Source: an uncultured Lachnospiraceae bacterium (lineage in GTDB: Bacteria; Bacillota; Clostridia; Lachnospirales; Lachnospiraceae). From it: DNA of 64,000 nucleotides. The notes under the pieces were generated by a model. That model was not told the origin of the DNA and made no database searches. It saw nothing but the letters and a program-made list of their open reading frames with translations. Shown piece by piece: positions 45,901-54,700 of this stretch. Numbering within the stretch: position 1 is the first letter of the stretch; each line of letters opens with the position of its first letter. The stretch lies in assembly GCA_946414885.1 (NCBI GenBank), contig CAMKQH010000002.1, forward strand, positions 150,741-214,740, in the 5' to 3' direction. A program made the position numbers and the translations under genes.

Positions 45901-47875
45901 TGACCCAGAAACGCTTACGGAGTGGGAATGTCCCCACAGTACTACCTATTATGATCAGGCCACGGCGATCGAGACTACCTGTACCAAGTCTGGTAAGGAT
46001 CCCGACCTGAAATGCAGCGAATGTCACGTTACCCTGGAGGTTGGCGTAACACATGCTGCCCTTGGACACAATTTTGTTCTTGACAAGAGCACCATCGTCT
46101 ATTCCACCTGTACCGCGAAGGGATATACCGGAGACAGCATTTGTGCCAACTGCGGCAAGAAGCAAAAGGGCATTGAAACCCCTGCGGAAGGTCATGATAC
46201 AAAGGACTGTTATTATTGGGATGATAATAAGCACTGGCCGTATTGCGGAGTATGCGAAAAGGAATTTAAGGCGCAGGCGGATAAGCATCGCTTTGACGTG
46301 ACCGTCGTTTCCCAGGGCGTGACTTATGAAATGTGCTCCATCTGTAAGTTTTACAGGGTGAAGGAAGGCATTGCAACGGGCAGAAATTACACTCATGACG
46401 TGTACGTGAATGATGATTCGGACAACGTGAACTTGACGGTCAGATTCTATCCCACCACCGTATCTGATGAGGATATCATTAAGGATCTGGAAAAGAAAAC
46501 TTCCGAACTTGGCACGGAGTACGGATATCTGGTGACAGATAATTACAAGACGAGCATTTACCCAGGTTATACCAGATGTATTCAGTATGACGTGTTAAAC
46601 GCACCCGAATATCAAAGCAATACGTACTACAAAATCGCCATAACGCTTGGAAAGGATTACGTTCCCTATATCAAAGAACGAAATAACTTTAATATGAATG
46701 GTTACCTCCGGCTGAAGGAGTATGCAGTCAGCTTCCAGGCAAATGGCGGCAGCGGCAGCATGGAGAGCGTTACGGTGAAGAGCGGAGCAACGTATACGCT
46801 TCCCGCATGTGCGTTTACTGCTCCTGAGGGCATGGTATTTGACGGTTGGAAGATTGGCGGCACGAATTATCAGGTTGGCGCCAAGATCACGGTTTCGGGG
46901 ACGACGAACGTGACGGCAACCTGGAAGGCAGTACATGACAAGACGGACGCGAATCTGAAGATTGCCAAGAAATCCATAACGCTTTATGACACCATTACCA
47001 TTGAATTTAAGGTACCTGAAACGGCAGTAGCGGGATATCGTAATCCCTACCTTGTGGTGACCCAGAACGGCATCACGGAGAAACTCACGGAGTATAAGGT
47101 AAAGGATGGACTGCTGATCTTTACTTTCCGCGTGGCACCTCACTGGATGAGGGAAGAGGCGACGGCAGTGCCCTACGGAATCAATGCGGACGGCGAGATT
47201 GTCATGGGCAAAGCGCTTACGTATTCCGTAGCGCAGTACTGCTACAACATGCTTGGCAGTGAGACCTATCAGGATGCGAAGTACGCAACCTTCAGAAGAC
47301 TTCTCGTGGACATTCTGCGCTACGGTGACGCAGCCCAGCTTTACGCGGGCTATAAAACGTCGGAGCTGGCAGGAAAGGACCTGACGGCAGCCCAGATTGC
47401 CATGGGAACGGACGTGAGCTTGCCCATGAATTACAATTCCGTAAGGAAGAAGAAGTTCGCGACCGTGGACGCGAAGGATGAGCTGGCGAGCATTGAAACG
47501 GCAGCCCTGTTCCTCGAGGCGGCCGTAAACATCCAATTTAAGTACGAGGCGAACGACCTTACGGGACTTCGCGTGGTGATCACCGGCGACGCGGCCGGGA
47601 CGGAAGTGCTTGGCGAGTATGAGGCGGATGCAAATCAGATTGACGACAACGGCCGTTATTACGTAAGCCTTAAAAACCTGAATGCGGCACAGATGAAGAA
47701 GACGGTTTATGCGACGGTTATGAAGGGCGATAAGAAGGTCAGCAACACTTACTGCTATAGCATTGAGTCTTACGTGGCGGCTGTGAAGGGTAAATACTCA
47801 GCTCAACTTGACAACCTGCTGGATTCCATGATGCGTTACGGTAATACCGCGGCGGATTACATGGCTGGCAGATAA
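42929..47875 (+). CDS. Giant secreted protein with cysteine-packed N-terminus
   Basis: A 1648-residue exported protein. A signal peptide (LWLGLFAMLMVVAITL) ends near VSNA. Residues about 35-475 hold some eighty Cys by my count, mostly as CxxC pairs in runs such as CEDCGLCKDC and CEYCGFCEICC, with periodic His. Next come an Ig-like domain (FSVTAQGSNLTYQWYDG), several His-Trp/CxxC repeats (HVWTSW, CMVCKT, CANCGKK) and one Listeria-Bacteroides-type beta repeat (VSFQANGGSGSMESV). A C-terminal domain of about 300 residues (from DANLKIAKKSITLYDTI) follows. No LPxTG motif or C-terminal helix is seen. The Cys clusters suggest metal binding or a disulfide-bonded stalk. ATG 42929 follows AAGGAGG. Confidence 0.88.
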   Translation: MKRKLWLGLFAMLMVVAITLSRGTVSNAEWDEDWDDNESCKCFYCEDTLRDSDDYCQCDMGAPHCSESHNSGCWESLHCANFDECGQTIEDSSICEDCGLCKDCQEKEGVGTHCSECGNCGSPICDECSDDDHLICKDCAEMQGYHCIGCGGCFQSIEVCEKSADEDTERAMCKDCCEAAGNHCTECHEHVGDVTDVFWCFCDSGPGDHCGYCGMEDNNGKHCEGCDKYFCVFNGDDLSKFCDECDMCFDCCFEQVKHCPICENEVSERCESDGEHCTDCCDLCEQCERCLLAEDIERCEHCDLCLECCRENAEEAGCGCGEYCKEESGFEEHLCEECGICFGVNPKCEYCGFCEICCLEKSEEAGCSEGMCVEDPDFEDHFCSECQECFHSVDRCGTCEAANVNVCENCCASISSDLGCGHGICPNSDYWNCHFDSETSECYVNEDEYGEDQHDFRNSTTCYVCGAQRDGRPHILVQPKNRTVKVGKDAASAEKAVFSVTAQGSNLTYQWYDGLGSKITDTDFYKGTTSSQLTVAVNICNADIDAAIAEAEAKNDTRLVNTLNQIKKLYSYYCVVTNSESGLSVKSDTAVLTTKHNVSEFRADKGKYHSAQYKIQNGDEVKVEWTTSDSHCKTCVGGWYNASDEDAIILKMVSTCDLHEASEPHVWTSWNYNTEYPAYKGQNGYASRSCMVCKTVEYKAYEYVEPHEHVWANKPELFMTTIKQKDGSGKVTEVPYDGYHARRCTVEGCPEYSEKEEHIWSEYEITIAATDHSQGERVRHCLVCDYVQTETISPLYHKHDFPVKNPLTGWYDSDDMPYVYHSNRTHYVTCKGVVYNEKTGAYEPCPAKANYEQHSLTMEYIDGDNYPTHWAKFRFTCHCGFSKVYKTDDTPNINYDHESIGVYRLFSTFPNFKWTFNGQTHYSSDTGNPAKIPNGAEVTIYNETGYRLNRGTWQDCIYTVDDIYIRIKDSQFYEVTFIMPMRDVFVDFQLLDPETLTEWECPHSTTYYDQATAIETTCTKSGKDPDLKCSECHVTLEVGVTHAALGHNFVLDKSTIVYSTCTAKGYTGDSICANCGKKQKGIETPAEGHDTKDCYYWDDNKHWPYCGVCEKEFKAQADKHRFDVTVVSQGVTYEMCSICKFYRVKEGIATGRNYTHDVYVNDDSDNVNLTVRFYPTTVSDEDIIKDLEKKTSELGTEYGYLVTDNYKTSIYPGYTRCIQYDVLNAPEYQSNTYYKIAITLGKDYVPYIKERNNFNMNGYLRLKEYAVSFQANGGSGSMESVTVKSGATYTLPACAFTAPEGMVFDGWKIGGTNYQVGAKITVSGTTNVTATWKAVHDKTDANLKIAKKSITLYDTITIEFKVPETAVAGYRNPYLVVTQNGITEKLTEYKVKDGLLIFTFRVAPHWMREEATAVPYGINADGEIVMGKALTYSVAQYCYNMLGSETYQDAKYATFRRLLVDILRYGDAAQLYAGYKTSELAGKDLTAAQIAMGTDVSLPMNYNSVRKKKFATVDAKDELASIETAALFLEAAVNIQFKYEANDLTGLRVVITGDAAGTEVLGEYEADANQIDDNGRYYVSLKNLNAAQMKKTVYATVMKGDKKVSNTYCYSIESYVAAVKGKYSAQLDNLLDSMMRYGNTAADYMAGR

Positions 47876-47886
47876 CGTTTATGATC

Positions 47887-47934
47887 TTAAAAGATCTCAG
47901 GCAAGCATGATGCAAGCCTGGGATCTTTTATTGT
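47887..47934 (+). terminator. Intrinsic terminator after the Cys-rich giant gene
   Basis: TAAAAGATCTCAGGC pairs with GCCTGGGATCTTTTA, 13-14 pairs around an A-rich loop. Confidence 0.85.
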
Positions 47935-47979
47935 CATGAAAAACGGTTGCCGCGGAGGGACGTAAGGAGTGGTTTTTAC

Positions 47980-48008
47980 TTGAAAAACGATGGGCGTTCG
48001 TATAGAAT
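47980..48008 (+). promoter_or_regulatory. Candidate promoter of the sigma factor operon
   Basis: TTGAAA (47980-47985), 17-base spacer and TAGAAT (48003-48008). A GAAAAAC...CGTTC pair nearby might instead be an ECF-type site; this cannot be decided by eye. Confidence 0.5.
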
Positions 48009-48058
48009 AAATATAATAAGATTTAGTAAAGAGGTTTTGGAAAAGGAGGGAAGCGGTC

Positions 48059-48616
48059 ATGGCAGAATCGGATGAAGTGATTTATGGCCGTTTCATGGCG
48101 GAGAAGAATGAGAACGACCTGCGCATTCTTTTGGAACGTCACAGGGAAAGCCTGATCCTTTTTCTGAACGGTTACGTACACAACTTAAAGGATGCGGAAG
48201 AACTGATGCTGGATGCTTATGCGGAGGCCGTCGCGGAGAGGGCTTCCTTTGGAGGGAAGAGCTCGTTTAAGACTTGGCTGTTCTCGATTGGAAAGAAGCT
48301 GGCATTGACGCATCTGAGAAAGAACAGGCAATTTTCCTTGCTGAGCGAGGATCAGACGGCAGCGGTCACGCCCGCGCCGGAGCTTAGCATTCTGCAGGAA
48401 GAGCGATATGGCCAACTCTATCAGGCGCTGTCCAAGTTAAAAAGTGAATACAGGGAAGTGTTGATCCTCCTGTATTTTGAAGAAATGTCTTTTGAAGAAT
48501 TGGGGAGCGTTTTGCGGAAGAACCGGAGGCAGACCTATAATCTGGCAGAGCGGGGCAGAAAGGCCCTGAAGGAAGAACTGGAAAGGATGGGATTTGACTA
48601 TGCGCAGTATGGATGA
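48059..48616 (+). CDS. ECF-type RNA polymerase sigma factor
   Basis: A 185-residue sigma factor with regions 2 and 4 only. Region 2: ESLILFLNGYVHNLKDAEELMLDAYAEA and FKTWLFSIGKKLALTHLRK; region 4: LSKLKSEYREVLILLYFEEMSFEELGSVLRKNRRQTYNLAERGRKAL. It is probably held inactive at the membrane by the small protein encoded next, whose gene overlaps its end by 17 bases. AAAGGAGGG precedes ATG 48059. Target genes may include the neighbouring giant surface proteins. Confidence 0.92.
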   Translation: MAESDEVIYGRFMAEKNENDLRILLERHRESLILFLNGYVHNLKDAEELMLDAYAEAVAERASFGGKSSFKTWLFSIGKKLALTHLRKNRQFSLLSEDQTAAVTPAPELSILQEERYGQLYQALSKLKSEYREVLILLYFEEMSFEELGSVLRKNRRQTYNLAERGRKALKEELERMGFDYAQYG

Positions 48617-48914
48617 GCAAGTGAATGAAATACTCAGTCGCAGGGAAGTTGTAAGGGAAAAGCGGGTCAACAGGAGAATTCTTGCAGCGAATGCGATCGC
48701 CTCTTGCGTCTGCGTTATTCTGATCATTGCGTCGAGCTTCTGTCTTCCGAAGCTGGCGGTCACGCAAAGTGAAAACGGCGCGTCACAATACGGCAGTCTG
48801 CTTTTGGCGGCACCCTACGTGGGATACGTGATCATTGGCGTTCTCGCTTTTGCGCTGGGAATCTGCGTGACGCTGTTCTGTTGTTCTTGGAAAAAGTTTA
48901 GGGAGCAGGAGTAA
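48600..48914 (+). CDS. Two-helix membrane protein, candidate anti-sigma factor
   Basis: A 104-residue protein. A short charged N-terminus (DEQVNEILSRREVVREKRVNRR) precedes a first helix (AIASCVCVILIIASSFCL), an outer loop with SQYGSLLLA, a second helix (GYVIIGVLAFALGICVTLFCC) and a short tail. It is not a standard zinc-finger anti-sigma, but its gene overlaps the sigma factor gene, the usual site of the partner. A paralogue lies at 50525. ATG 48600 or 48609 may be the start. Confidence 0.75.
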   Translation: MRSMDEQVNEILSRREVVREKRVNRRILAANAIASCVCVILIIASSFCLPKLAVTQSENGASQYGSLLLAAPYVGYVIIGVLAFALGICVTLFCCSWKKFREQE

Positions 48915-48916
48915 GA

Positions 48917-49696
48917 ATGCATTCGGAGCAAATCATAAATTTGATCATGGCGTGCGTGTTTTTTCTTGTGCTCATACATGCAATCAAATTGTTACAATCT
49001 AAGAAACATTTTCTGACCGTTGTTTTTTTTGTATTTGCCATTTCCTGTGGACTCCTTAGCACTTTGTACTGGGGAGTTTACGATTTTTTGCGCCCGGAGG
49101 ACAGAATGCCCTTTGCAGCCAACGAGCTTTGTGAGTGTGCGGTGTTTCTTTTGTACGCATCATCCCTCCGCGCGGTTTTCCCCAAAAGTGCCTCCTTTGA
49201 AAAGAAGATCATACCCGTGGCCCTGTTTGCGGCCGCAAACGTCGTGCTTTGGATCGCATGGTCGGGAGAATGGGTGCAGGATATTCTGACGGGACTTTCC
49301 TTGGGATGGTTTTTGTGCGTGATTACGTCGTGCCTTTGTCTGACGGGCGCTCTGTCCGCCGCTGAATGGGTGGGAGCAGGTACGATTTCCTTCCTGTTGA
49401 TCCTGGGACAGTCCCTCACGTTCTTTACGCCGGAGCTGATTTCAGGCGCATTGGACAAGGGATGCTCCGCTCTTTTGCTGGCGGGCATGCTTTGGCTCGT
49501 TCTGAAAGCGGTATGGGCTTTGAAAAAAGAGAAACAGGTACAAAAAGGCCTGTGTCTTTCCTACGCCTCTTCTGCATGGGGAGCGGTTTTCATGTACATG
49601 AGCGGCGGGATTGCTTATTTGATAGCGTTCACGCTGGCGGTTTCGTGTTATTTTTTGATGCTTTGGGCGATCAAAGAGGAGGTGGCGGAAGGATGA
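48917..49696 (+). CDS. Polytopic membrane protein, unknown
   Basis: A 259-residue protein with seven or eight hydrophobic helices and little else (examples: LIMACVFFLVLIHAIKLL, VVFFVFAISCGLLSTLYWG, AGTISFLLILGQSLTFF). No catalytic motif was recognised. It begins two bases after its upstream neighbour and overlaps the PrsW gene by four bases, so it is firmly part of the sigma operon. A role as sensor or partner of the protease is a guess. Confidence 0.8.
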   Translation: MHSEQIINLIMACVFFLVLIHAIKLLQSKKHFLTVVFFVFAISCGLLSTLYWGVYDFLRPEDRMPFAANELCECAVFLLYASSLRAVFPKSASFEKKIIPVALFAAANVVLWIAWSGEWVQDILTGLSLGWFLCVITSCLCLTGALSAAEWVGAGTISFLLILGQSLTFFTPELISGALDKGCSALLLAGMLWLVLKAVWALKKEKQVQKGLCLSYASSAWGAVFMYMSGGIAYLIAFTLAVSCYFLMLWAIKEEVAEG

Positions 49697-50331
49697 CCAT
49701 ATTCGCTGAGAATATCTTTTTGTGCATAGCGGTTCCCATGGTGGTCTCCCTCTTTTTTACCCACGGAGACGTAAGACGCTACGTAGCCGCTTTTTTCCTT
49801 GGGATGGGCGTTTGCCTGATCGCAGCCTACGTCAGTGGTTTTTTGGGGATGGTTGCCGGCATGGAAGCCAATGACACGTCGATCTTTATTTCTCCCATGG
49901 TGGAAGAGATGCTGAAGTTTTTGACCCTTTTGTTTTTTATGGTGCTGTTCATGCCGGGGGATCAGGTGCTTACAATGCTTGCCGTATCCATTGGAACGGG
50001 CTTCGCTACTTTTGAAAACAGTTGTCACATCTTAACGACGGGTGCGGGGAGTCTGCCTTACATCCTCATCCGGGGATTTTCCGTGGGTATCATGCACGTG
50101 GTCAGCATGCTTGCCCTGGCAATCTGGCTGATCATTGCAAAGCGCCTAAAGGCATTTACCTTCTCGGCCGTGGTTGGCGGCCTGTCACTGGCAATGATCT
50201 TTCATGCATTATATAATCTATTGGTGTCGGAGCCAGGCATCACCATGCAGATTGGTTATCTGATGCCTTCCCTCGCGGCCGTGCTGCTGTATCTTCTCCA
50301 TCGGAAGTTGCCGTCGCTCCTAGAAAATTAA
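49693..50331 (+). CDS. PrsW-like intramembrane protease
   Basis: A 212-residue polytopic protein with the PrsW motifs: Glu-Glu-x2-Lys (EEMLK, residues 71-75), the FEN motif at 107-109, His135 and a final His-x3-Asn (HALYN, 171-175). In Bacillus and Clostridioides PrsW makes the first cut in an anti-sigma factor, releasing an ECF sigma. Here it sits three genes after such a sigma and should cut one or both two-helix proteins. ATG 49693 overlaps the previous stop; frame upstream of it is not used. Confidence 0.88.
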   Translation: MTIFAENIFLCIAVPMVVSLFFTHGDVRRYVAAFFLGMGVCLIAAYVSGFLGMVAGMEANDTSIFISPMVEEMLKFLTLLFFMVLFMPGDQVLTMLAVSIGTGFATFENSCHILTTGAGSLPYILIRGFSVGIMHVVSMLALAIWLIIAKRLKAFTFSAVVGGLSLAMIFHALYNLLVSEPGITMQIGYLMPSLAAVLLYLLHRKLPSLLEN

Positions 50332-50355
50332 TGGAATCAAATCGGTTTGCCCTTT

Positions 50356-50385
50356 CCGCTGTCCTTATCGGACAGCGGTTTTTTT
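50356..50385 (+). terminator. Intrinsic terminator after the PrsW gene
   Basis: CCGCTGTCC (50356-50364) with GGACAGCGG (50370-50378), perfect 9-bp stem, then seven T. Confidence 0.92.
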
Positions 50386-50397
50386 GTACAAAAAAAT

Positions 50398-50422
50398 GGC
50401 ATGTAAATTTGTGCAAAATGCC
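50398..50422 (+). promoter_or_regulatory. Inverted repeat upstream of the second membrane protein
   Basis: GGCAT (about 50398) and ATGCC (about 50419) flank an AT-rich centre containing TGTAAATTTGTGCA. Possible operator; no clear -10/-35 pair was found between here and the gene. Confidence 0.3.
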
Positions 50423-50524
50423 AAACTGAAAAAAGATCAGAAAATTATTGAGTAATTTTTGGAAAAGCTGCAACTAAGGGGTAAATAGCGAACACAGAGT
50501 GAAACGATCCGGGAGGTGAGAGAT

Positions 50525-50977
50525 ATGGAGTACACGACGGAACAGGCGCTGGAAGAGATCGTCCGGCGAAGAAAGCAAGTCAGAAAAAGGCGCAACCGTA
50601 AGCGTTGCATTGCATTTGCCAGCCTGAGCTGTTTTTTGATGGCTGCGCTGATGGTGGTGATCAACGTGATTCCGGCCGGATCCGATGCATATTCCCTGGG
50701 AACGACGTATGGATCTTTTCTTCTTTCTCCACAGGCAGGAGGATACGTCTTCACGGCGGTCCTTGCATTCGGAGCAGGCGTCAGCATTGCAGTTTACGCA
50801 TTGCGGCGGAGGGGACGGTACGGGCCGGAGACGGAGCAGAACGAGAATGACGTAAAAGGGAATGACGCAAAAGGGAATGACGCAAAAGGGAATGACGCAA
50901 AAGGAAATGACGTAAAAGGGAATGACGTAAACGAGAAGATCGTAAAAGATAACGACAAAAAGGAGGGAGAAACGTGA
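50525..50977 (+). CDS. Two-helix membrane protein, paralogue of 48600, with repeat tail
   Basis: A 150-residue protein that matches the 48600 product from end to end: charged start (EQALEEIVRRRKQVRKRRNRKR), helix 1, outer loop with TTYGSFLLS, helix 2 (GGYVFTAVLAFGAGVSIAVYA). It differs in its cytoplasmic tail, which carries about six KGND(A/V) pentapeptide repeats. Likely a second candidate anti-sigma or partner protein. ATG 50525 follows GGGAGG. It overlaps the serine protease gene by four bases (GTGA). Confidence 0.8.
   Translation: MEYTTEQALEEIVRRRKQVRKRRNRKRCIAFASLSCFLMAALMVVINVIPAGSDAYSLGTTYGSFLLSPQAGGYVFTAVLAFGAGVSIAVYALRRRGRYGPETEQNENDVKGNDAKGNDAKGNDAKGNDVKGNDVNEKIVKDNDKKEGET
50847..50936 (+). 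repeat. 15-bp tandem repeat encoding KGND(A/V)
   Basis: Units of AATGACGYAAAAGGG recur about six times with single-base changes, in frame, in the tail of the two-helix protein. Confidence 0.9.
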
Positions 50978-51783
50978 AACGACTAAAAATTGGAGTGATC
51001 GCCCTTGCGCTGGCAATTCTTTCTCCTTTTGGAGCGAAGGTGGATTCCCGGGAGGAAGCGGCAATCATAAGCGTGAAAAATCCTGAGGAGCAATCTGACG
51101 GCGCTGCCTCGCAAGAGCCAGTAATGGCATCGGATAAAGAGTTGTCGAAAGAAAAAAGAGAGTTTGTGCAAGGTCCGCAGGAGACGACAGGCAAAATTCG
51201 TTTCACGGAGGATCCCCAGGCGATGGAGCAGGCAGCAGGCAGCGTCGTGATGCTGGAGGTCTTTGACGGGCAGGGGAAGAAGCTTCGGACGGGAAGCGGA
51301 TTTTGCGCGTTTGAGCCAGGCCTTCTGGTGACGGCAGCCCACGTGATAACCAACATGGATTATGCGATCGCCACCTGTGACAATGGGGATACCTTTCGCG
51401 TGGATCATGCGATCAGCGCTGACGAAGAGAGCGACGTAGCGGTCTGCGCCATTCCGGAGGACGTCAGGATGACGCCCCTGGAGGCAGCGACGGAGGAACC
51501 CCTGAGAGGGGAAAAGGTGGCGGCCACAGGCAGCCAGTTTGGCGTCGTAAATCTGATTACCCTGGGTAACGTCTGTGGAAGCTTTGAAATGACGGATGCG
51601 ACGTGGATTCTGTTTACCGCGCCGGTATCTTCCGGCAACAGCGGAGGGCCGATCCTAAACGATGAGGGAAAGGTCATTGGGATTACGGCCGGTACTTATG
51701 ACAAAGGTCAGAACATGAATCTGGCGGCCCCAATTTCGGCTGTGAAAAAGCTTATCCTTGAAATCAATTCGGAGGTTGAATAA
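50974..51783 (+). CDS. Exported trypsin-like serine protease
   Basis: A 269-residue protein with an N-terminal signal or anchor (LKIGVIALALAILSPFGA), a low-complexity linker of about 60 residues and a chymotrypsin-fold protease. The triad is His123 (TAAHV), Asp154 (ESDVAV) and Ser223 (SSGNSGGP). There is no PDZ domain, unlike HtrA. It should act outside the membrane; the adjacent giant lipoprotein or the outer loops of the two-helix proteins are plausible substrates. AAGGAGGG precedes the GTG start. Confidence 0.9.
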   Translation: MKRLKIGVIALALAILSPFGAKVDSREEAAIISVKNPEEQSDGAASQEPVMASDKELSKEKREFVQGPQETTGKIRFTEDPQAMEQAAGSVVMLEVFDGQGKKLRTGSGFCAFEPGLLVTAAHVITNMDYAIATCDNGDTFRVDHAISADEESDVAVCAIPEDVRMTPLEAATEEPLRGEKVAATGSQFGVVNLITLGNVCGSFEMTDATWILFTAPVSSGNSGGPILNDEGKVIGITAGTYDKGQNMNLAAPISAVKKLILEINSEVE

Positions 51784-51785
51784 TT

Positions 51786-54700
51786 ATGAAAAAGAAACCG
51801 ATTCTTCGTGCCATTGCGATCATGCTTATCATGATCCAGCTGACAGACCTTTTGGCAGGCTGCAGTTTTCAGAAAAAGCCAACGCCGGAAACCCTTGCTT
51901 CGGCTGAAACTGAGACGGGAGCCCGGCAGATACTTGACGGGGATTCTAATTATTTCGAGGTAACGTTTGATTATCCTGCAGGAACGTCAGAGGAAGACGC
52001 CAAGGCGATCACTCTGCCTCAAAAAATGATGCTCACGGAGGGAACGCTCCTCTATGCCATTCCCCAGCCGGATAAGGCAGATTGCGTATTTACGGGATGG
52101 TACTATGACGCCGCGCTGACCCGCCCTGCCTCCGGCAATGATGCCGTAGAGAAAAACATGACCCTGTATCCGAACTTTGCTTCGGCACAGAATTTGGATG
52201 ACGAGTTCCAGATCAACTATATTTCCACCCTGGACGTGGAACCGGACTTCGAAATCCGCGTTGCGGCAAAGGGCCTAACCGCATCTCAGGTGAAGGACCT
52301 TGTGCGCGTTTGGGATCTGAACAAGGTGGACAAGGCAGAGGAATTTGTTGTTGAGCCCGTATCTGACTCGAGTGCTTTGGACGAGGAGACAAGTAAGGAT
52401 GCTGCTACAGCCAGAGACATTCTTGCCCGCGTTAAGGCGGCGGGAATGGATGCCAGGGCGATCAAGACGTCGGAGCTGTTCTCCGTGCTTTTACCAGAGG
52501 AGCAGAAGTCGCTTGGAATTTCCGGCGGGGCAAAAGTGGATTTAAAGAATCTTTCTGACGGCGGCGATCAGGTCATCAATCTGGAGCTGCTCTTAAATCC
52601 CGTGATCGAAGGACTGCCAACGGAGTATTACGTCGTAAGGCCCGTGGGCGGTAAGTGGCGTCGCGGCGACATGCATCAGGTGGAAATTCTGGACACCGCG
52701 TCCCTTCGCTTTTTTAGAAACGGCGAGGAGACGGGAAAATACGTTGTTTATTATAACATTACGGTTCATCAGGATGATTTTAACAATATAAAGTTAAACA
52801 GCGAGCTCGTTTTCCTGCCGGCAAAAGAGGTGGACGGAGTGGCGCTGGACGGCGGTCTGTTTAAAGCGGACGCCAACACGGACGGCGACATTACGGTAAC
52901 CAAAAACAATGACAAGGGCGTGCTGACCTATCGCGGAAGCGAAAAGATCAGCGCCGGCATGACCGTGGCCGTTTATGACGGTACGCTAAACTCCGACAAT
53001 ACGGTGGACGGTTCCGTTGGATATTTTAAGATTACGAAGGCGATGGGCCAGAATCAGTATGCTTACGAAGGCGCTGATTTCACCGACGTGGTGTTTGTTC
53101 CCGACGTGATTCCCGTGCGCGATGACGGAAGCTTTCAGGACGGGGAGATCCTGATCTCCGCCGACCAGCTAAAGTTTTCGGGAAAAGTCTTTCAGGACAT
53201 GGGACTCGACAGTCATACCGTGGTGGAGCCGGGCGATTTCCTGGCTGTTTATACGGGTAATCTGAACAATGAAAGTTCTTTGAATCTAACTGGATACGGA
53301 TGCATTACTTCCGTGACGAAGGAGGGGAGCGGACTTCGCGTTCGCTATGACGTGGCCAGCGAAGAAACCCTGAGACAATCCTCTGACGCCTACGTGCATT
53401 ATGACAACGTACCCATACCTTTGACGGAGGAAGAACTGCGACAGCTGGGCCGTCAGATGGAGCAGGATGTTGAAGAGAGCGGATTCCTTGAGGATTCCGC
53501 TGAGTACGTAAAAGCCCTGATCACGGAGGATGAGGAGGCGATCCTGCCGGATTCCAAGTATTCTGCTGCCCTGAAGGAGATTGTTTTCCAGAGGGATGAC
53601 GGAAGTGACATAACCCTTGAAGAGGTGCGCCAGCTTGCCGGCGGCAGTAAGGTGGAGGTGGAATGGCCGCCGAAACTGAGCTTCCTGCTAGGGCTTAAGC
53701 TGCAACACTTTGACGGCACCGGCATTCGTGCCGAGGCGGCCGCCGAAATGACCATCACGATCCACATGACCGACAACGCTGACATCGAGATCAAAGTCGT
53801 TGCCTTGATCGAGATGGAAGTTGCCCTCGGACTTCACTGCAAATGGGAAGTGGAATGGCGCAAGGCCTGGATCTTCCCTTATATCTATGACATTGGAGGA
53901 ACCGTCGGCCTTCACGCGGGCATCTACGTTGGCGCAGGCATTACCGTCACCGTAGTCACGAAGATGAAGGAAAATGACGTGTCGCCTGACGAAGTTTTGG
54001 GAGAGGAGCATAAAGAGCTTCTCAAGAATCAGAAGGGAGACGAGTCCGATAAACAGAAGAATGCATTCAAGAATCTCAGCAAAGTGAGCGGAAAGATCAG
54101 TGAGCTGGCGAAGCTTGGCAAGAGCGGAGGGGACGGATTACATATCTCGGATCTTCCAGGATTGAAGGGAAAAGCAAAGGACGACAAAGGAAATCAGAAA
54201 AAACCGGACGTGGAAACGGAGGAGATGCACAATACGGTTGGAGGCAGCTTTGAGGAGAAGTATGCAGCCTTTCTTCAAGACAGTGACGCGGAGTACGTTC
54301 CGCTTCTAAACAAAGAGCTGATCACTCTCAGCCTGCCTACCGACCCGATGCACCTTTTGGCGGTGAGTCTTGGCATCAACTTTGTGGTGAAATTTAAACT
54401 GAACGTTATGCTGGGTGTCTCCATCACCTATGGAAACGCAAAGCAGATCACGGCAAACTTTACGATTTTCCATCCCAACAGTTCAAGTGAGGTAGGAGAT
54501 CTGGAGACACCGAATTTCCAGGTAGATTTCTACATTTTCGGCATGGTCGGCATCCGCGTGGGCATCGAGTTTGACCTGCGCATTGGCGCGATCAGCACCA
54601 GGATCGCTTCCATCGGCGTCACGGCGGAGGTCGGCGTTTACATTGAATTCTTTGGATATTTTTACGTCGGGTATAAATGGACCAGCGGTAAGGGGTCGAG

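Noticed and set aside
46595..47536. Minus-strand open frame of 313 codons inside the Cys-rich giant gene
   Set aside because: No ribosome site or recognisable domain; the plus frame is continuous with a signal peptide and known repeats.
49366..49692. Upstream extension of the PrsW gene
   Set aside because: It overlaps the polytopic protein gene in another frame and lacks membrane character; ATG 49693 overlaps the previous stop in the usual way.
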